NCBI GenBank assembly: GCA_003246295.1
Contig: QKAS01000043.1
Coordinates: 1 to 64,000, forward strand
Source of the DNA: Clostridia bacterium
GTDB taxonomy: Bacteria; Bacillota; Clostridia; Lachnospirales; Lachnospiraceae
Reading direction: 5' to 3'
DNA length: 64,000 bases
Shown here: positions 7,639 to 16,957 of the stretch, piece after piece
Layout: each line of letters begins with the position of its first letter
Position numbering within the stretch: position 1 is the stretch's first letter
Position numbers and translations under genes: made by a program
The notes under the pieces: generated by a model
What the model saw: the letters and a program-made list of their open reading frames with translations, nothing else
Database searches by the model: none
What the model was told of the DNA's origin: nothing

Positions 7639-8469
7639 ATGAATGAAGTGTATGAAAAAGTAAAAAGATGTTATGAAAGTATTGAAGATAAAATTAAAAT
7701 CAAGCCTAAAGTAGCAATTGTACTTGGATCGGGTCTTGGTGATTATGCAGACGATATTCGTGTTGAAGCAGAACTTAATTATTCTGAGATTGCAGAGTTT
7801 CCGGTATCGACCGTACCAGGGCATGCTGGTAAATTTATTTTTGGTTATGTAAAAGATGTTCCGGTAGTCTGCATGAAAGGAAGAATTCATTATTATGAAG
7901 GCTATCCGATTTCGGATGTAGTACTTCCGGTCAGATTGATGCACATGATGGGAGCGGAAATTCTTTTTCTGACAAATGCATCAGGTGGTATAAATTCTGA
8001 TTTTGGCGCAGGTGATTTTATGTTGATCAAAGATCATATTTCTTGTTTTGCACCCAATCCGCTGGTGGGTAAGAATATTGATGAATTTGGAACACGATTT
8101 CCGGATATGAGTCAGATTTATGACAGAAAACTGATGGATACGATAAGACATGTGGCAAGAGAACAAGAAATCACATTGCGAGAAGGAATTTATTTACAGC
8201 TGACTGGTCCATCTTTTGAGTCACCTGCAGAAATTAGGATGCTTCGTACGCTTGGAGCAGATGCGGTCGGAATGAGCACTGTAGTGGAAGCAATTGCTGC
8301 GAATCATTGTGGCATGAAAATCTGTGGTATTTCATGTGTTTGCAATCTTGCAGCAGGGATGTCTGAAAATCCATTGACACATGAAGAAGTACAGGAGGCG
8401 GCAAATCAGGCAGCACCGAGGTTTAAACGTCTGATTACTGAGTCAGTTGTCGCATTTCAATCAATTTGA
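7639..8469 (+). CDS. punA: Purine-nucleoside phosphorylase (trimeric, class I)
   Basis: This 276-residue enzyme cleaves purine nucleosides with phosphate to free base and (deoxy)ribose-1-phosphate. It shows IVLGSGLGDYAD (phosphate-binding loop), FPVSTVPGHAGKFIFG, MKGRIHYYEGYP, FLTNASGGIN, GMSTVVEAIAANHCGM and CVCNLAAGMS, all diagnostic of the trimeric PNP / MtaP family. The early His and Glu positions and the late Asn of VCNLAAG suit a 6-oxopurine enzyme. The start is set at 7639 by GGAGGA (7627-7632); an in-frame ATG at 7600 lacks a ribosome site. It opens a salvage block with the nucleoside ABC importer and a deaminase, which supports the role. Confidence 0.95.
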   Translation: MNEVYEKVKRCYESIEDKIKIKPKVAIVLGSGLGDYADDIRVEAELNYSEIAEFPVSTVPGHAGKFIFGYVKDVPVVCMKGRIHYYEGYPISDVVLPVRLMHMMGAEILFLTNASGGINSDFGAGDFMLIKDHISCFAPNPLVGKNIDEFGTRFPDMSQIYDRKLMDTIRHVAREQEITLREGIYLQLTGPSFESPAEIRMLRTLGADAVGMSTVVEAIAANHCGMKICGISCVCNLAAGMSENPLTHEEVQEAANQAAPRFKRLITESVVAFQSI

Positions 8470-8491
8470 ATCTCAAATCTTTTTTGACAGG

Positions 8492-8520
8492 TTGAAAAAT
8501 TCTGAAAATTGTGCTAATAT
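8492..8520 (+). promoter_or_regulatory. Promoter of the nucleoside-binding lipoprotein gene
   Basis: TTGAAA (8492-8497) and TAATAT (8515-8520) are 17 bases apart, with TGC just before the -10. A TTGACA at 8484-8489 has no matching -10 at normal spacing. Confidence 0.6.
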
Positions 8521-8586
8521 TTATTAATAATGTGGTGCTTGATTAGGATAGGCAAAACCACTAAAAAACCATTAGGAGGATGTATT

Positions 8587-9747
8587 ATGAAGAAGAAATT
8601 ACTCAGTGTTTTATTGAGTGCTGCCATGGTTGCTACTTTACTTACAGGATGCGGAAGCAAAACTGAAGAAGCAGCTCCAGCAGAAGAAGCAGTAACAGAA
8701 GAAGCTCCAGCTGAAGAAGCTCCAGCAGAAGAGGCAACAGAGTCCGAAGCATCAGCAGAAGGATATGAACTTGCACTTGTTACAGATTTAGGTACAATCG
8801 ATGACAAATCATTTAACCAGGGTGCATGGGAAGGTCTTGAAAAGTATGCAAAAGAAAACGGCGTTTCCTATAAATACTACCAGCCACAGGAAGGAACGAC
8901 TGATTCTTATGTTGAAACAATCGGACTTGCTATCGAAGGTGGAGCAAAATTAGTAGTTTGCCCTGGATTCTTATTTGAAGAACCAATTTTCATCGTACAG
9001 GATCAGTACCCAGACGTAACATTTATTCTCCTTGACGGAGCACCTCACAATGCTGATTACTCAGAATTTAAAACAGGTGACAATGTAATGTCAATCATGT
9101 TCCAGGAAGATCAGCCAGGATATCTTGCAGGATATGCTGCAGTAAAAGATGGTATGACAAAACTTGGTTTCATGGGTGGTATGGCAGTTCCAGCAGTTAT
9201 CCGTTACGGATATGGATTTGTTCAAGGTGCAGACGCAGCAGCAGCAGAATTAGGCGTTGATGTTGAAGTAATGTACAACTACACAGGTGCTTTTGAAGCA
9301 ACTCCTGAAGCACAGTCTATGGCAGCTTCATGGTATCAGAATGGTACAGAAGTTATCTTTGGATGTGGTGGAGCAGTTGGTAACTCTGTAATGGCAGCTG
9401 CTGAAGAAGCAGGCGCAAAAGTAATTGGTGTTGACGTTGACCAGAGTCCTGAATCAGATACAGTTATTACATCAGCTATGAAGTTACTTTCTAACTCAGT
9501 ATATGATGGAGTAAAAGCTTTCTATGATGGATCATTCCCAGGTGGAGCAACTACAACATTTACAGCAGCAAACAATGGTGTTGGTCTTCCAATGGAAACT
9601 TCAAAATTTGAAGCATTTACACAGGAAGATTATGATGCATTATATGCAAAACTTGCAGCTGGTGAAGTTACAATCAACAATGCAACTGAAGATAGCACAA
9701 CAGCTGACCTTACATTAACGAATACGACTGTTTCATTCGTTGAATAG
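8587..9747 (+). CDS. BMP-family purine-nucleoside-binding lipoprotein of an ABC importer
   Basis: This 386-residue lipoprotein has a signal peptide ending in the lipobox LLTGC at about residue 20-24. An acidic linker rich in Glu, Ala and Pro (residues ~27-58) follows, then a BMP/PnrA-type binding domain with DLGTIDDKSFNQGAWEG, GGMAVPAVIRYGYGF and VIGVDVDQSPES. Characterised relatives (PnrA/TmpC, BmpA-like) bind purine nucleosides. It would be lipid-anchored outside the cell and hand ligand to the downstream permeases. The start at 8587 is fixed by AGGAGG (8574-8579). A hairpin in the following gap could let this gene be expressed above the ATPase and permeases. Confidence 0.93.
   Translation: MKKKLLSVLLSAAMVATLLTGCGSKTEEAAPAEEAVTEEAPAEEAPAEEATESEASAEGYELALVTDLGTIDDKSFNQGAWEGLEKYAKENGVSYKYYQPQEGTTDSYVETIGLAIEGGAKLVVCPGFLFEEPIFIVQDQYPDVTFILLDGAPHNADYSEFKTGDNVMSIMFQEDQPGYLAGYAAVKDGMTKLGFMGGMAVPAVIRYGYGFVQGADAAAAELGVDVEVMYNYTGAFEATPEAQSMAASWYQNGTEVIFGCGGAVGNSVMAAAEEAGAKVIGVDVDQSPESDTVITSAMKLLSNSVYDGVKAFYDGSFPGGATTTFTAANNGVGLPMETSKFEAFTQEDYDALYAKLAAGEVTINNATEDSTTADLTLTNTTVSFVE
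8665..8742 (+). repeat. Imperfect 15-base tandem repeats encoding the Glu/Ala/Pro linker
   Basis: Units such as GAAGAAGCTCCAGCT (8698-8712) and GAAGAAGCTCCAGCA (8713-8727) repeat in register, with more diverged copies on both sides. They encode an EEAPA-type spacer between the lipid anchor and the binding domain. Copy number could vary between strains. Confidence 0.75.
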
Positions 9748-9791
9748 TTATGGAAGTTATCCTTGTTGGATGAGATAAAATGAAATAACAA

Positions 9792-9824
9792 TGGGGTGCC
9801 GAATCATTTTTGGCGCCCCATTTA
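9792..9824 (+). terminator. Hairpin between lipoprotein and ABC ATPase genes (attenuator-like)
   Basis: TGGGGTGCC (9792-9800) pairs with GGCGCCCCA (9813-9821) with one G-T pair. Only three T residues follow, so it probably reduces rather than blocks read-through, or protects the upstream mRNA end. Confidence 0.65.
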
Positions 9825-9845
9825 AAAATTAACAGGGGGTTTCAC

Positions 9846-11387
9846 ATGGAATATATTATCGAGATGTTAAATATAACGAAAGAATTTCCAGGAATCATAG
9901 CGAATGATGACATTACTTTACAGCTGAAAAAAGGAGAGATTCATGCATTGCTTGGTGAAAATGGTGCTGGAAAATCTACTTTAATGAGTGTTTTATTTGG
10001 TCTTTACCAACCGGAAAAAGGAAAAATTATTGTAAAAGGTAAAGAAGAAAAAATAAAAGGCCCTCTGGATGCAAATGCGCTGGGAATCGGTATGGTTCAT
10101 CAGCATTTTAAACTGGTACATAATTTTACAGTATTACAGAATATTGTTCTTGGAATTGAAACAACAAAAAATGGTATCCTGAAAATGGAGGATGCTCGTA
10201 AGAAAGTCGTTGAACTAAGTGAAAGATATAACTTATTCGTTGATCCTGATGCTTATATCAGTGACATCACTGTTGGTATGCAACAGAGAGTTGAAATCTT
10301 GAAAATGCTTTATCGTGATAATGATATCTTGATTTTTGATGAACCAACTGCAGTGCTCACACCACAGGAAATTGAAGAGTTAATGCAGATTATGAGGGAA
10401 TTAACAACAGAAGGAAAATCAATTTTATTTATCACCCATAAATTGAATGAAATCAAAGCGGTTGCAGACAGATGTTCTGTATTGCGCCGTGGTAAATATA
10501 TAGGAACTGTTCATGTGTCAGAAACAGATAAACAAATGTTATCTGAAATGATGGTTGGAAGAAAAGTCAATCTAACGGTGGAAAAGGAAGAAAAAGCACC
10601 TGGTGAAATCGTTCTAGAAGTGAACGATCTCAGTGTGATGTCAAAAAGAGAAGGTCATACAAAAAATGTAGTGGAACATGTCAGCTTCAAAGTCAGAAAA
10701 GGTGAAATTGTCTGTATAGCCGGAATTGATGGAAATGGACAGACAGAACTTGTACATGCATTGACTGGACTTGATGGAATCAGTTCGGGCAGTATACATC
10801 TGAACGGAGAGGACGTTACCAAAAAAAGCATCAGATATCGTAATACACATGGTATGTCACATATTCCAGAGGACAGACATAAACATGGCCTTGTTTTGGA
10901 TTATAACCTTGCATACAACCTGGTATTGCAGCAATATTTTGAAAAACAATTCAATCAGGCAGGGTTTATAAAACAGGATGCTGTGAATCAATATGCAGAT
11001 CTTTTGATTGAGAAGTACGATATACGTAGTGGACAGGGACGCGAAACAAAAGTACGCAGTATGTCTGGTGGTAATCAGCAAAAAGCAATTGTTGCAAGAG
11101 AAATTATGAAAAATCCTGATTTACTTCTTGCAGTTCAGCCTGTCAGAGGGCTGGATGTTGGAGCGATTGAGTACATTCATAAAGAACTTGTGAAACAAAG
11201 AGATGCAGGCTGTGCAATTCTTCTTGTATCACTTGAGTTAGAAGAGGTCATGAACCTTTCTGATAGAATTCTGGTTATGTTTGAAGGTAAAATCGTTGCA
11301 GATCTTGATCCGAAACATGTGACGATTAATGAATTAGGACTGTATATGGCAGGATCTAAGAGAGAAGGTGACAGTCATGAAGAATAA
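9846..11387 (+). CDS. Nucleoside ABC transporter ATP-binding protein (two ABC domains)
   Basis: This 513-residue protein has two fused ABC domains of the RbsA/MglA/BmpB type. Domain one has Walker A GENGAGKST, signature-like VGMQQRVEI and Walker B ILIFDEPTAVLTP. Domain two has a degenerate P-loop, IAGIDGNGQTEL, with signature SGGNQQKAIVAREI and a Walker B region LLLAVQPVRGLDVG, as usual for this family where one site is degenerate. It energises the import of nucleosides captured by the BMP lipoprotein. The start at 9846 follows AGGGGGT (9834-9840). Its 3' end overlaps the first permease gene by 11 bases, indicating translational coupling. Confidence 0.93.
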   Translation: MEYIIEMLNITKEFPGIIANDDITLQLKKGEIHALLGENGAGKSTLMSVLFGLYQPEKGKIIVKGKEEKIKGPLDANALGIGMVHQHFKLVHNFTVLQNIVLGIETTKNGILKMEDARKKVVELSERYNLFVDPDAYISDITVGMQQRVEILKMLYRDNDILIFDEPTAVLTPQEIEELMQIMRELTTEGKSILFITHKLNEIKAVADRCSVLRRGKYIGTVHVSETDKQMLSEMMVGRKVNLTVEKEEKAPGEIVLEVNDLSVMSKREGHTKNVVEHVSFKVRKGEIVCIAGIDGNGQTELVHALTGLDGISSGSIHLNGEDVTKKSIRYRNTHGMSHIPEDRHKHGLVLDYNLAYNLVLQQYFEKQFNQAGFIKQDAVNQYADLLIEKYDIRSGQGRETKVRSMSGGNQQKAIVAREIMKNPDLLLAVQPVRGLDVGAIEYIHKELVKQRDAGCAILLVSLELEEVMNLSDRILVMFEGKIVADLDPKHVTINELGLYMAGSKREGDSHEE

Positions 11388-12489
11388 GAAACAGATTGAT
11401 TTTACAGGCGCAATTTCTTCGATATTCGCGATTCTGATAGGTTTATTAGTAGGATTAATCGTATTAATGCTTTCCAATTACAGACAGGCGTTTCCAGGTT
11501 TCTTTACAATTTTGACTGGTTCACTTACTCACGGTATGAAAGGTGTTGGACAAGTATTTTATTATGCGACACCGATTATTTTGACAGGACTCTCGGTTGG
11601 ATTTGCGTTTAAAACTGGTTTGTTCAATATTGGAGCAAGTGGACAATTTATTATTGGTGCATTTGGAGCAGTCTATGTTGGAATTATGTTTAAAAATTTC
11701 GGCAGTGTTCATTGGATAATTGCAGTTCTCGCAAGTGTTTTGTTTGGTGCGATCTGGGGAAGTGTTCCTGGCATCTTGAAAGCTTATTTTAATGTAAATG
11801 AAGTCATAGCATCTATTATGATGAACTATATTGGAATGTATGCAGTAAACTGGACGGTAAAAGGATACAAACCATTATTCAATAATTTACGTAATGAATC
11901 CAAAAATGTTGCAGCAACCGCAGAGATTCCTAAGATGGGACTTGATGTTATTTTCCCGGGATCAAGCGTTAATGGTGGTTTTATCATTGCTATTATAACT
12001 GCTATTATTATATTTATTGTCTTGAATAAAACTGCGTTTGGATATGAACTTAAAGCAGTAGGTTATAATAGAAATGCAAGTAAATATGCTGGAATTAACG
12101 AAAAGAAAAGTATTATCTTATCGATGACCATTGCAGGAGCAGTTTCAGGTCTTGCCGGAGGATTATTGTATCTGGCTGGGACAGGAAAACATATTGAGAT
12201 TGTTGATAAACTTGCACCCGAAGGATTTAATGGAATTTCTGTTGCATTGCTTGGGGTGTGTCATCCAATAGGAATTTTATTCGCAGGTATTTTTATTGCA
12301 TACCTGACTGCTGGTGGATTTTATCTACAGCTTTTTGAATTTTCAACAGAAATTATTGATATCATTATTGCCGTAATCATTTACTTTAGTGCGTTTGCAT
12401 TAATTGTAAAAACGATGATTGCAAAATTTAGTAAAAGGAAAGAAAGCAAAGGATCAATAAAGGCATCCGGCAGCGAAGGAGGTATATAA
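11377..12489 (+). CDS. Nucleoside ABC transporter permease, subunit 1
   Basis: This 370-residue inner-membrane permease of the BPD_transp_2 family (YufP/NupP-like) has about nine hydrophobic segments. The first is at residues ~11-35 and the last near ~325-350. The family's conserved segment YELKAVGYNRNASKYAGIN (cytoplasmic loop meeting the ATPase) is present, followed by AGAVSGLAGGLLYLAG. The ATG at 11377 overlaps the ATPase stop region and has GAAGG upstream. The second permease starts one base after its stop. Together they should form the heteromeric channel for purine nucleosides. Confidence 0.9.
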   Translation: MKNKKQIDFTGAISSIFAILIGLLVGLIVLMLSNYRQAFPGFFTILTGSLTHGMKGVGQVFYYATPIILTGLSVGFAFKTGLFNIGASGQFIIGAFGAVYVGIMFKNFGSVHWIIAVLASVLFGAIWGSVPGILKAYFNVNEVIASIMMNYIGMYAVNWTVKGYKPLFNNLRNESKNVAATAEIPKMGLDVIFPGSSVNGGFIIAIITAIIIFIVLNKTAFGYELKAVGYNRNASKYAGINEKKSIILSMTIAGAVSGLAGGLLYLAGTGKHIEIVDKLAPEGFNGISVALLGVCHPIGILFAGIFIAYLTAGGFYLQLFEFSTEIIDIIIAVIIYFSAFALIVKTMIAKFSKRKESKGSIKASGSEGGI

Positions 12490-12490
12490 C

Positions 12491-13444
12491 ATGAGTGTTG
12501 TTTATTTTATATTTCAACAGACTATGTTTTTTGCAATCCCGCTGTTAATTGTTGCACTTGGCGGTATGTTTTCTGAACGAAGCGGTGTTGTTAATATTGC
12601 ACTTGAAGGTATTATGACGATGGGTGCATTTACTAGTATATTATTTTTGAACCTTACAGCGGATTCCTTGAGTGGTCAGGGACAGTTGTTGATTGCAATC
12701 GTGATAGCAATGGGAACAGGTGCTCTATTTTCTGCATTGCATGCATATGCTGCAATAAATATGAAAGCGGATCAGACAATCAGTGGAACAGCATTAAATA
12801 TGTTTGCTCCAGCATTTGCTATCTTTATTGCAAGAATCATTCAAGGAGTACAACAGATTCAGTTTGCCAATACTTTTAGAATTGATTCTGTTCCAGTGCT
12901 TGGTGCAATTCCATTTATCGGTGACCTGTTTTTTAAAAACACTTATCTTACTACATTTATAGGACTGGCGATTCTGGTAATTGCTTCTATCGTATTATAT
13001 AAAACAAAGTTTGGATTGAGACTCCGTGCATGTGGTGAGCATCCGCATGCAGCAGATGCGGCAGGAATTAACGTTTACAGAATGCAATATGCAGGCGTAC
13101 TGATTTCAGGTGCACTGGCAGGACTTGGCGGATTGGTCTTTGTAGTTCCAACATCAACAAATTTTAATGCAACTGTATCAGGATATGGATTTCTTGCTTT
13201 GGCAGTATTGATATTTGGACAATGGAAACCTGTTAAAATCATGGGTGCTTCTTTGTTCTTTGGACTTACAAAAGCAATTGCTGCTTCTTATTCAGGCATT
13301 CCATTTTTGAGTAATCTGGGTGTTCCTAGTTATCTGTTTAAAATGATACCTTATATTGCAACTTTGGTTGTTTTAATCTTTACATCTAAAAATTCAATGG
13401 CACCAAGAGCTTCTGGGGTTCCATACGATAAAGGTCAACGTTAA
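12491..13444 (+). CDS. Nucleoside ABC transporter permease, subunit 2
   Basis: This 317-residue inner-membrane permease of the BPD_transp_2 family (YufQ/NupQ-like) has eight or so hydrophobic helices. It has the signatures SERSGVVNIALEGIMTMGAF near residue 30 and LRACGEHPHAADAAGINVYR near 185, the coupling loop toward the ATPase. It begins directly after the first permease with GAAGGAGG as ribosome site. A perfect 11-base stem hairpin follows, marking the likely end of the transporter transcript or an attenuation point before the deaminase gene. Confidence 0.9.
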   Translation: MSVVYFIFQQTMFFAIPLLIVALGGMFSERSGVVNIALEGIMTMGAFTSILFLNLTADSLSGQGQLLIAIVIAMGTGALFSALHAYAAINMKADQTISGTALNMFAPAFAIFIARIIQGVQQIQFANTFRIDSVPVLGAIPFIGDLFFKNTYLTTFIGLAILVIASIVLYKTKFGLRLRACGEHPHAADAAGINVYRMQYAGVLISGALAGLGGLVFVVPTSTNFNATVSGYGFLALAVLIFGQWKPVKIMGASLFFGLTKAIAASYSGIPFLSNLGVPSYLFKMIPYIATLVVLIFTSKNSMAPRASGVPYDKGQR

Positions 13445-13452
13445 CATGAAAG

Positions 13453-13484
13453 TGGATGGACAGTCTGAACTGTCCATCCATTCT
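13453..13484 (+). terminator. Hairpin after the nucleoside transporter genes
   Basis: TGGATGGACAG (13453-13463) pairs perfectly with CTGTCCATCCA (13470-13480) around TCTGAA. The T-run after it is poor (TTCTGTAT), so partial read-through into the deaminase gene is likely. Confidence 0.7.
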
Positions 13485-13521
13485 GTATATGAACAATATG
13501 TTTTATGAAAGGGATGTAACT

Positions 13522-14844
13522 ATGAATATCAGATTATTTAACGCCAGAATCCTTACAATGGAAGAAGGCAGAGCGGTATTTGAAGGTGAATGCTGGATAA
13601 AAGACGAGACAATACTATTTGTTGGGGATGAAAACGATTTAGAACAATTTTATAAGAAAAGCCCAGATCTTTGCATTGTATGGGACCAGGAAATTGATTG
13701 TTATAAAAACTTATTGATGCCAGGTTTTAAAAATGCACATACACATTCTGGAATGACGATACTTCGTTCGTATGCAGATGATATGCCTCTACAGAACTGG
13801 CTGTTTGATCAGGTTTTTCCAATCGAAGGAAAACTAAATGGCGAGGATGTATACTATTTAACACAGCTTGCAATTCTTGAATATTTAACCTCTGGAATTA
13901 CAGCGATTTTTGACATGTATCTGACTCCTTTTACCATTGCACAGGCATGCATAGACATGGGGATGAGATGTGTACAGGTTGGCTCTATTAATCGGTTTGG
14001 GCCGGATCTTGCTACGATTGAAAAAGAATATATTGAACTAAACAAACTTCATCCACTATCTAGTTATATTTTGGGATTTCACGCTGAGTATACCTGTGAT
14101 AAGGAATTATTAGAATCAGTCAGCGCGTTGGCACATCGATATAAGGCACCTGTTTTCACACATAATTCAGAAACTGAACTGGAAGTGAAAGAGTGTATCG
14201 ATCGATATGGTATGACACCTACGATGTTTCTTGATTCTTTGGGAATGTTCGACTATGGTGGTGGCGGATATCACTGTGTTCATATGACGCAGGAAGATCT
14301 GGAATTATTTAAAAAGAAAAATTTATATGTTGTCACCAATCCTGGTTCGAATACAAAACTGGCAAGTGGTATTGCGCCAATTAATAAAATGCTGGAAATG
14401 GAGATCCCGATTGCGATTGGAACAGATGGACCAGCAAGTAATAACTGCCTTGATATGTTTAGAGAAATGTTTCTAGTAACGGGTCTAGCAAAGTTAAGGG
14501 AAAAGGATGCTTCTGTAGTAAGTGCGGATAAGGTATTAAAGATGGCTACGGTTCATGGAGCACATGCAATGGGATTACATCGTGCAGATATTCTTGCAAC
14601 TGATAAACTGGCAGATCTGATAATGATAGATCTCAGTCAGCCAAATATGCAGCCAATTCATAATATTGTAAAAAATATTGTTTATAGCGGAAGCAAGCAA
14701 AACGTTAAGATGACAATGATTCATGGTAAAATACTATATCAGGATGGAAAGTTTGCGGCAGGAGAAAAAGTAACAGAGTTATATAAAAAGGTCGATGAAA
14801 TTGTCGAAAGAGTATGCCACAAAGGAATATCTGGCAGAAACTAG
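13522..14844 (+). CDS. Amidohydrolase, MtaD/SAH-deaminase or chlorohydrolase type
   Basis: This 440-residue zinc amidohydrolase of the MtaD/TrzN/AtzB group has the metal-binding pair in KNAHTHSGM (residues ~72-80), a third His in GFHAEYT, a fourth in HCVHM and the catalytic Asp in IGTDGPASNN. Family members deaminate 5'-methylthioadenosine, S-adenosylhomocysteine or adenosine, or act on guanine-like rings. Position directly after a nucleoside importer and near purine-nucleoside phosphorylase suggests a purine-nucleoside deaminase; the exact substrate is inferred. The start at 13522 has AAAGGGA upstream; earlier in-frame ATGs lie in the terminator region. A metallo-beta-lactamase-fold gene follows. 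Confidence 0.85.
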   Translation: MNIRLFNARILTMEEGRAVFEGECWIKDETILFVGDENDLEQFYKKSPDLCIVWDQEIDCYKNLLMPGFKNAHTHSGMTILRSYADDMPLQNWLFDQVFPIEGKLNGEDVYYLTQLAILEYLTSGITAIFDMYLTPFTIAQACIDMGMRCVQVGSINRFGPDLATIEKEYIELNKLHPLSSYILGFHAEYTCDKELLESVSALAHRYKAPVFTHNSETELEVKECIDRYGMTPTMFLDSLGMFDYGGGGYHCVHMTQEDLELFKKKNLYVVTNPGSNTKLASGIAPINKMLEMEIPIAIGTDGPASNNCLDMFREMFLVTGLAKLREKDASVVSADKVLKMATVHGAHAMGLHRADILATDKLADLIMIDLSQPNMQPIHNIVKNIVYSGSKQNVKMTMIHGKILYQDGKFAAGEKVTELYKKVDEIVERVCHKGISGRN

Positions 14845-14912
14845 GTATTAAAAATAGAATTATGATTTCGATTATCCGATTGTAAGATATATGAACTGTG
14901 GAAGGAGAGCGA

Positions 14913-15623
14913 ATGAAGGTCACTTATATTGATCATAGTTGTTTTTGCATTGAAATGAAGGAGCATATTTTACTGTTTGATTATTTCAGAGGAACATTGC
15001 CACAATTTCAACACCATAAGAAAATTATATCATTTTCATCACATGCGCACCCAGATCATTTTGTCCCTGAAGTGTTTCAGATTTTAAGTCAATATGAGAA
15101 AGTCACTTATATTATCAGCAAAGATATTAAAAATAAACATAAAAAGGAATTATCAAATCAGACAGAAGCTGGAAAAACAATTATAATTGCGGGTGCAGAT
15201 GAAGAATTTAAAACTGGAGATTTGCTCATTAATACATTTCGTTCAACGGATGAGGGGATCGCATTCCTGATACAGGTTGAAGCGTCTGTTATTTTTCATG
15301 CAGGTGATCTGAATTGGTGGCACTGGATGGGAGAAACAAAGGCTTATAATAACAATATGGCTGTGGATTTCAAGCGAGAAATTGATAAAATAAAACATCA
15401 GAAAATAGATGTTGCATTTTTCCCATTGGATCCAAGACTGGAAGAAGCTTATCGTTATGGGGTGGATTACTATCTTGAGCATACCGATACGAGGTATTTG
15501 TTTCCTATGCACTGTTGGGATCAATATGAAATCATTCAAAAATACAAACAGAATGTTTCCAAAGAGTATCAGGACAGAATTGTTTTGATTCGAAAAAAAG
15601 GTGATGTGTTTCAAATAGAGTGA
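14913..15623 (+). CDS. Metallo-beta-lactamase-fold hydrolase (UlaG-like)
   Basis: This 236-residue protein has the zinc-binding H-x-H-x-D-H motif seen as SHAHPDHF near residue 50, an early IDHSCFCIEM and later HAGDLNWWHW, typical of the UlaG-like / YcjY-type beta-lactamase superfamily. It is cytoplasmic with no signal peptide. The substrate cannot be predicted: relatives act on phosphodiesters, lactones and thioesters. The start at 14913 follows AAGGAG (14902-14907). It sits 68 bases after the deaminase gene on the same strand and may be co-transcribed. Confidence 0.8.
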   Translation: MKVTYIDHSCFCIEMKEHILLFDYFRGTLPQFQHHKKIISFSSHAHPDHFVPEVFQILSQYEKVTYIISKDIKNKHKKELSNQTEAGKTIIIAGADEEFKTGDLLINTFRSTDEGIAFLIQVEASVIFHAGDLNWWHWMGETKAYNNNMAVDFKREIDKIKHQKIDVAFFPLDPRLEEAYRYGVDYYLEHTDTRYLFPMHCWDQYEIIQKYKQNVSKEYQDRIVLIRKKGDVFQIE

Positions 15624-15690
15624 TCATGTAGTTGTAAATTGATTTTATTATTTTTTGAAGTAAATGTTAAAATAAGAACGGGAGTTATCA

Positions 15691-16179
15691 ATGCAGGTAA
15701 AAATTTTTACAGATGGTGCAGCACGTGGTAATCCGGATGGACCGGGCGGATATGGTGCTGTACTGCAATATATGGATTCAAATGGTATTTTGCATGAACG
15801 GGAATTAAGTGGTGGATATAAAAGAACCACAAATAACAGAATGGAACTCATGGCAGTTATTGTAGCGTTAGAAGCATTAAATAAGCCGTGCAATATTGAA
15901 CTTTATTCAGATTCTAAATATGTGACAGATGCATTTAATCAGCACTGGATTGACAACTGGTTAAAAAAGAACTGGAAGAATAGTACAAATAAACCAGTAA
16001 AAAATATAGATTTATGGAAACGCCTTTTAGAAGCTACTAAGATACATTCTATTCAGTTTATTTGGGTCAAAGGGCACAATGGACATCCGGAAAATGAACG
16101 ATGTGATGTATTGGCAACAACTGCGGCAGATGGGATAAATTTGCCAGAGGATAGCGGTATGACTGAAGATTCTAACTGA
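15691..16179 (+). CDS. rnhA: Ribonuclease HI
   Basis: This 162-residue enzyme degrades the RNA strand of RNA-DNA hybrids, for example R-loops and Okazaki primers. The four acidic catalytic positions are visible: [12 protein letters not shown] (Asp), [16 protein letters not shown] (Glu), ELYSDSKYV (Asp) and [11 protein letters not shown] (Asp), with the WVKGHNGH histidine loop. The basic handle helix is present around WLKKNWKNS. The length is normal, with a short acidic C-terminal tail. GGGAG precedes the start. It is followed after 29 bases by a HAD phosphatase, probably in the same transcript. Confidence 0.95.
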   Translation: MQVKIFTDGAARGNPDGPGGYGAVLQYMDSNGILHERELSGGYKRTTNNRMELMAVIVALEALNKPCNIELYSDSKYVTDAFNQHWIDNWLKKNWKNSTNKPVKNIDLWKRLLEATKIHSIQFIWVKGHNGHPENERCDVLATTAADGINLPEDSGMTEDSN

Positions 16180-16208
16180 GTGACCTCAGGTAACAGGAGA
16201 AACAAATA

Positions 16209-16898
16209 ATGCGTAAATTTGATACACTATTATGGGATCTGGATGATACCTTATTAAATTTTGGACAATCGGAAAAACATGCAATCACTTCTTGCTTTGA
16301 TCAATTTCAGATATCATATGATGAGGAAATGGTAAAGAGATACTCTGATATTAATCTATCATTTTGGAAGCGGTTTGAAAAAGGAGAAATCGTAAAGAAA
16401 GAAGTTTTACATGGAAGATTTCGACAGCTGTTTGATGAATTTGGCATAATAAATATAACACCAGAAGAATTTCAGCTTTTATATCAGGAAGAACTGGGAA
16501 GTACTTATTTTTATAATGATGATTCTTTTGAAATCTGCAAAAAATTGTCAACAGACTTTCGGCAGTATATTGTTACAAATGGTATCGTGATTACACAAGA
16601 AAAGAAATTAAAACTTTCGGGATTTGATCAGATTATGAACGGCATCTGCATCTCGGAAAAATTAGGATATCAAAAACCACAATCAGAATTTTTTGATAAA
16701 TGTTTTGAGTTTATAGGGTCGGTACAAAAAGATAAGATTCTAATGATTGGTGATTCTCTTACCAGTGATATCAAAGGTGGCAATAATGCAGGTATAACAA
16801 CATGCTGGTACAATCCTAAAAAAAATGACTGTTTGGAGCAGGTTGTAGTTGATTATGAGATTCAATCATTAGATCAGATTTTTGATATTGTTTATTAG
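16209..16898 (+). CDS. HAD-family phosphatase, YjjG-like (noncanonical pyrimidine 5'-nucleotidase)
   Basis: This 229-residue HAD superfamily IA hydrolase shows motif I LWDLDDTLLNF (nucleophile Asp), motif II IVTNG, motif III lysine in LGYQKPQSEFF and motif IV LMIGDSLTSDIKGGNNAG. The DxDDTLLxF version of motif I and the overall length match YjjG/YfnB nucleotidases, which remove damaged pyrimidine nucleotides. Substrate is inferred from the family only. AGGAG precedes the ATG by about nine bases. Neighbours are rnhA upstream and an aminotransferase downstream. Confidence 0.85.
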   Translation: MRKFDTLLWDLDDTLLNFGQSEKHAITSCFDQFQISYDEEMVKRYSDINLSFWKRFEKGEIVKKEVLHGRFRQLFDEFGIINITPEEFQLLYQEELGSTYFYNDDSFEICKKLSTDFRQYIVTNGIVITQEKKLKLSGFDQIMNGICISEKLGYQKPQSEFFDKCFEFIGSVQKDKILMIGDSLTSDIKGGNNAGITTCWYNPKKNDCLEQVVVDYEIQSLDQIFDIVY

Positions 16899-16957
16899 CA
16901 ATCAGCCTATGATGACAGACTGACATAAAATCAACACATACAATCAGGGAGACAGAT

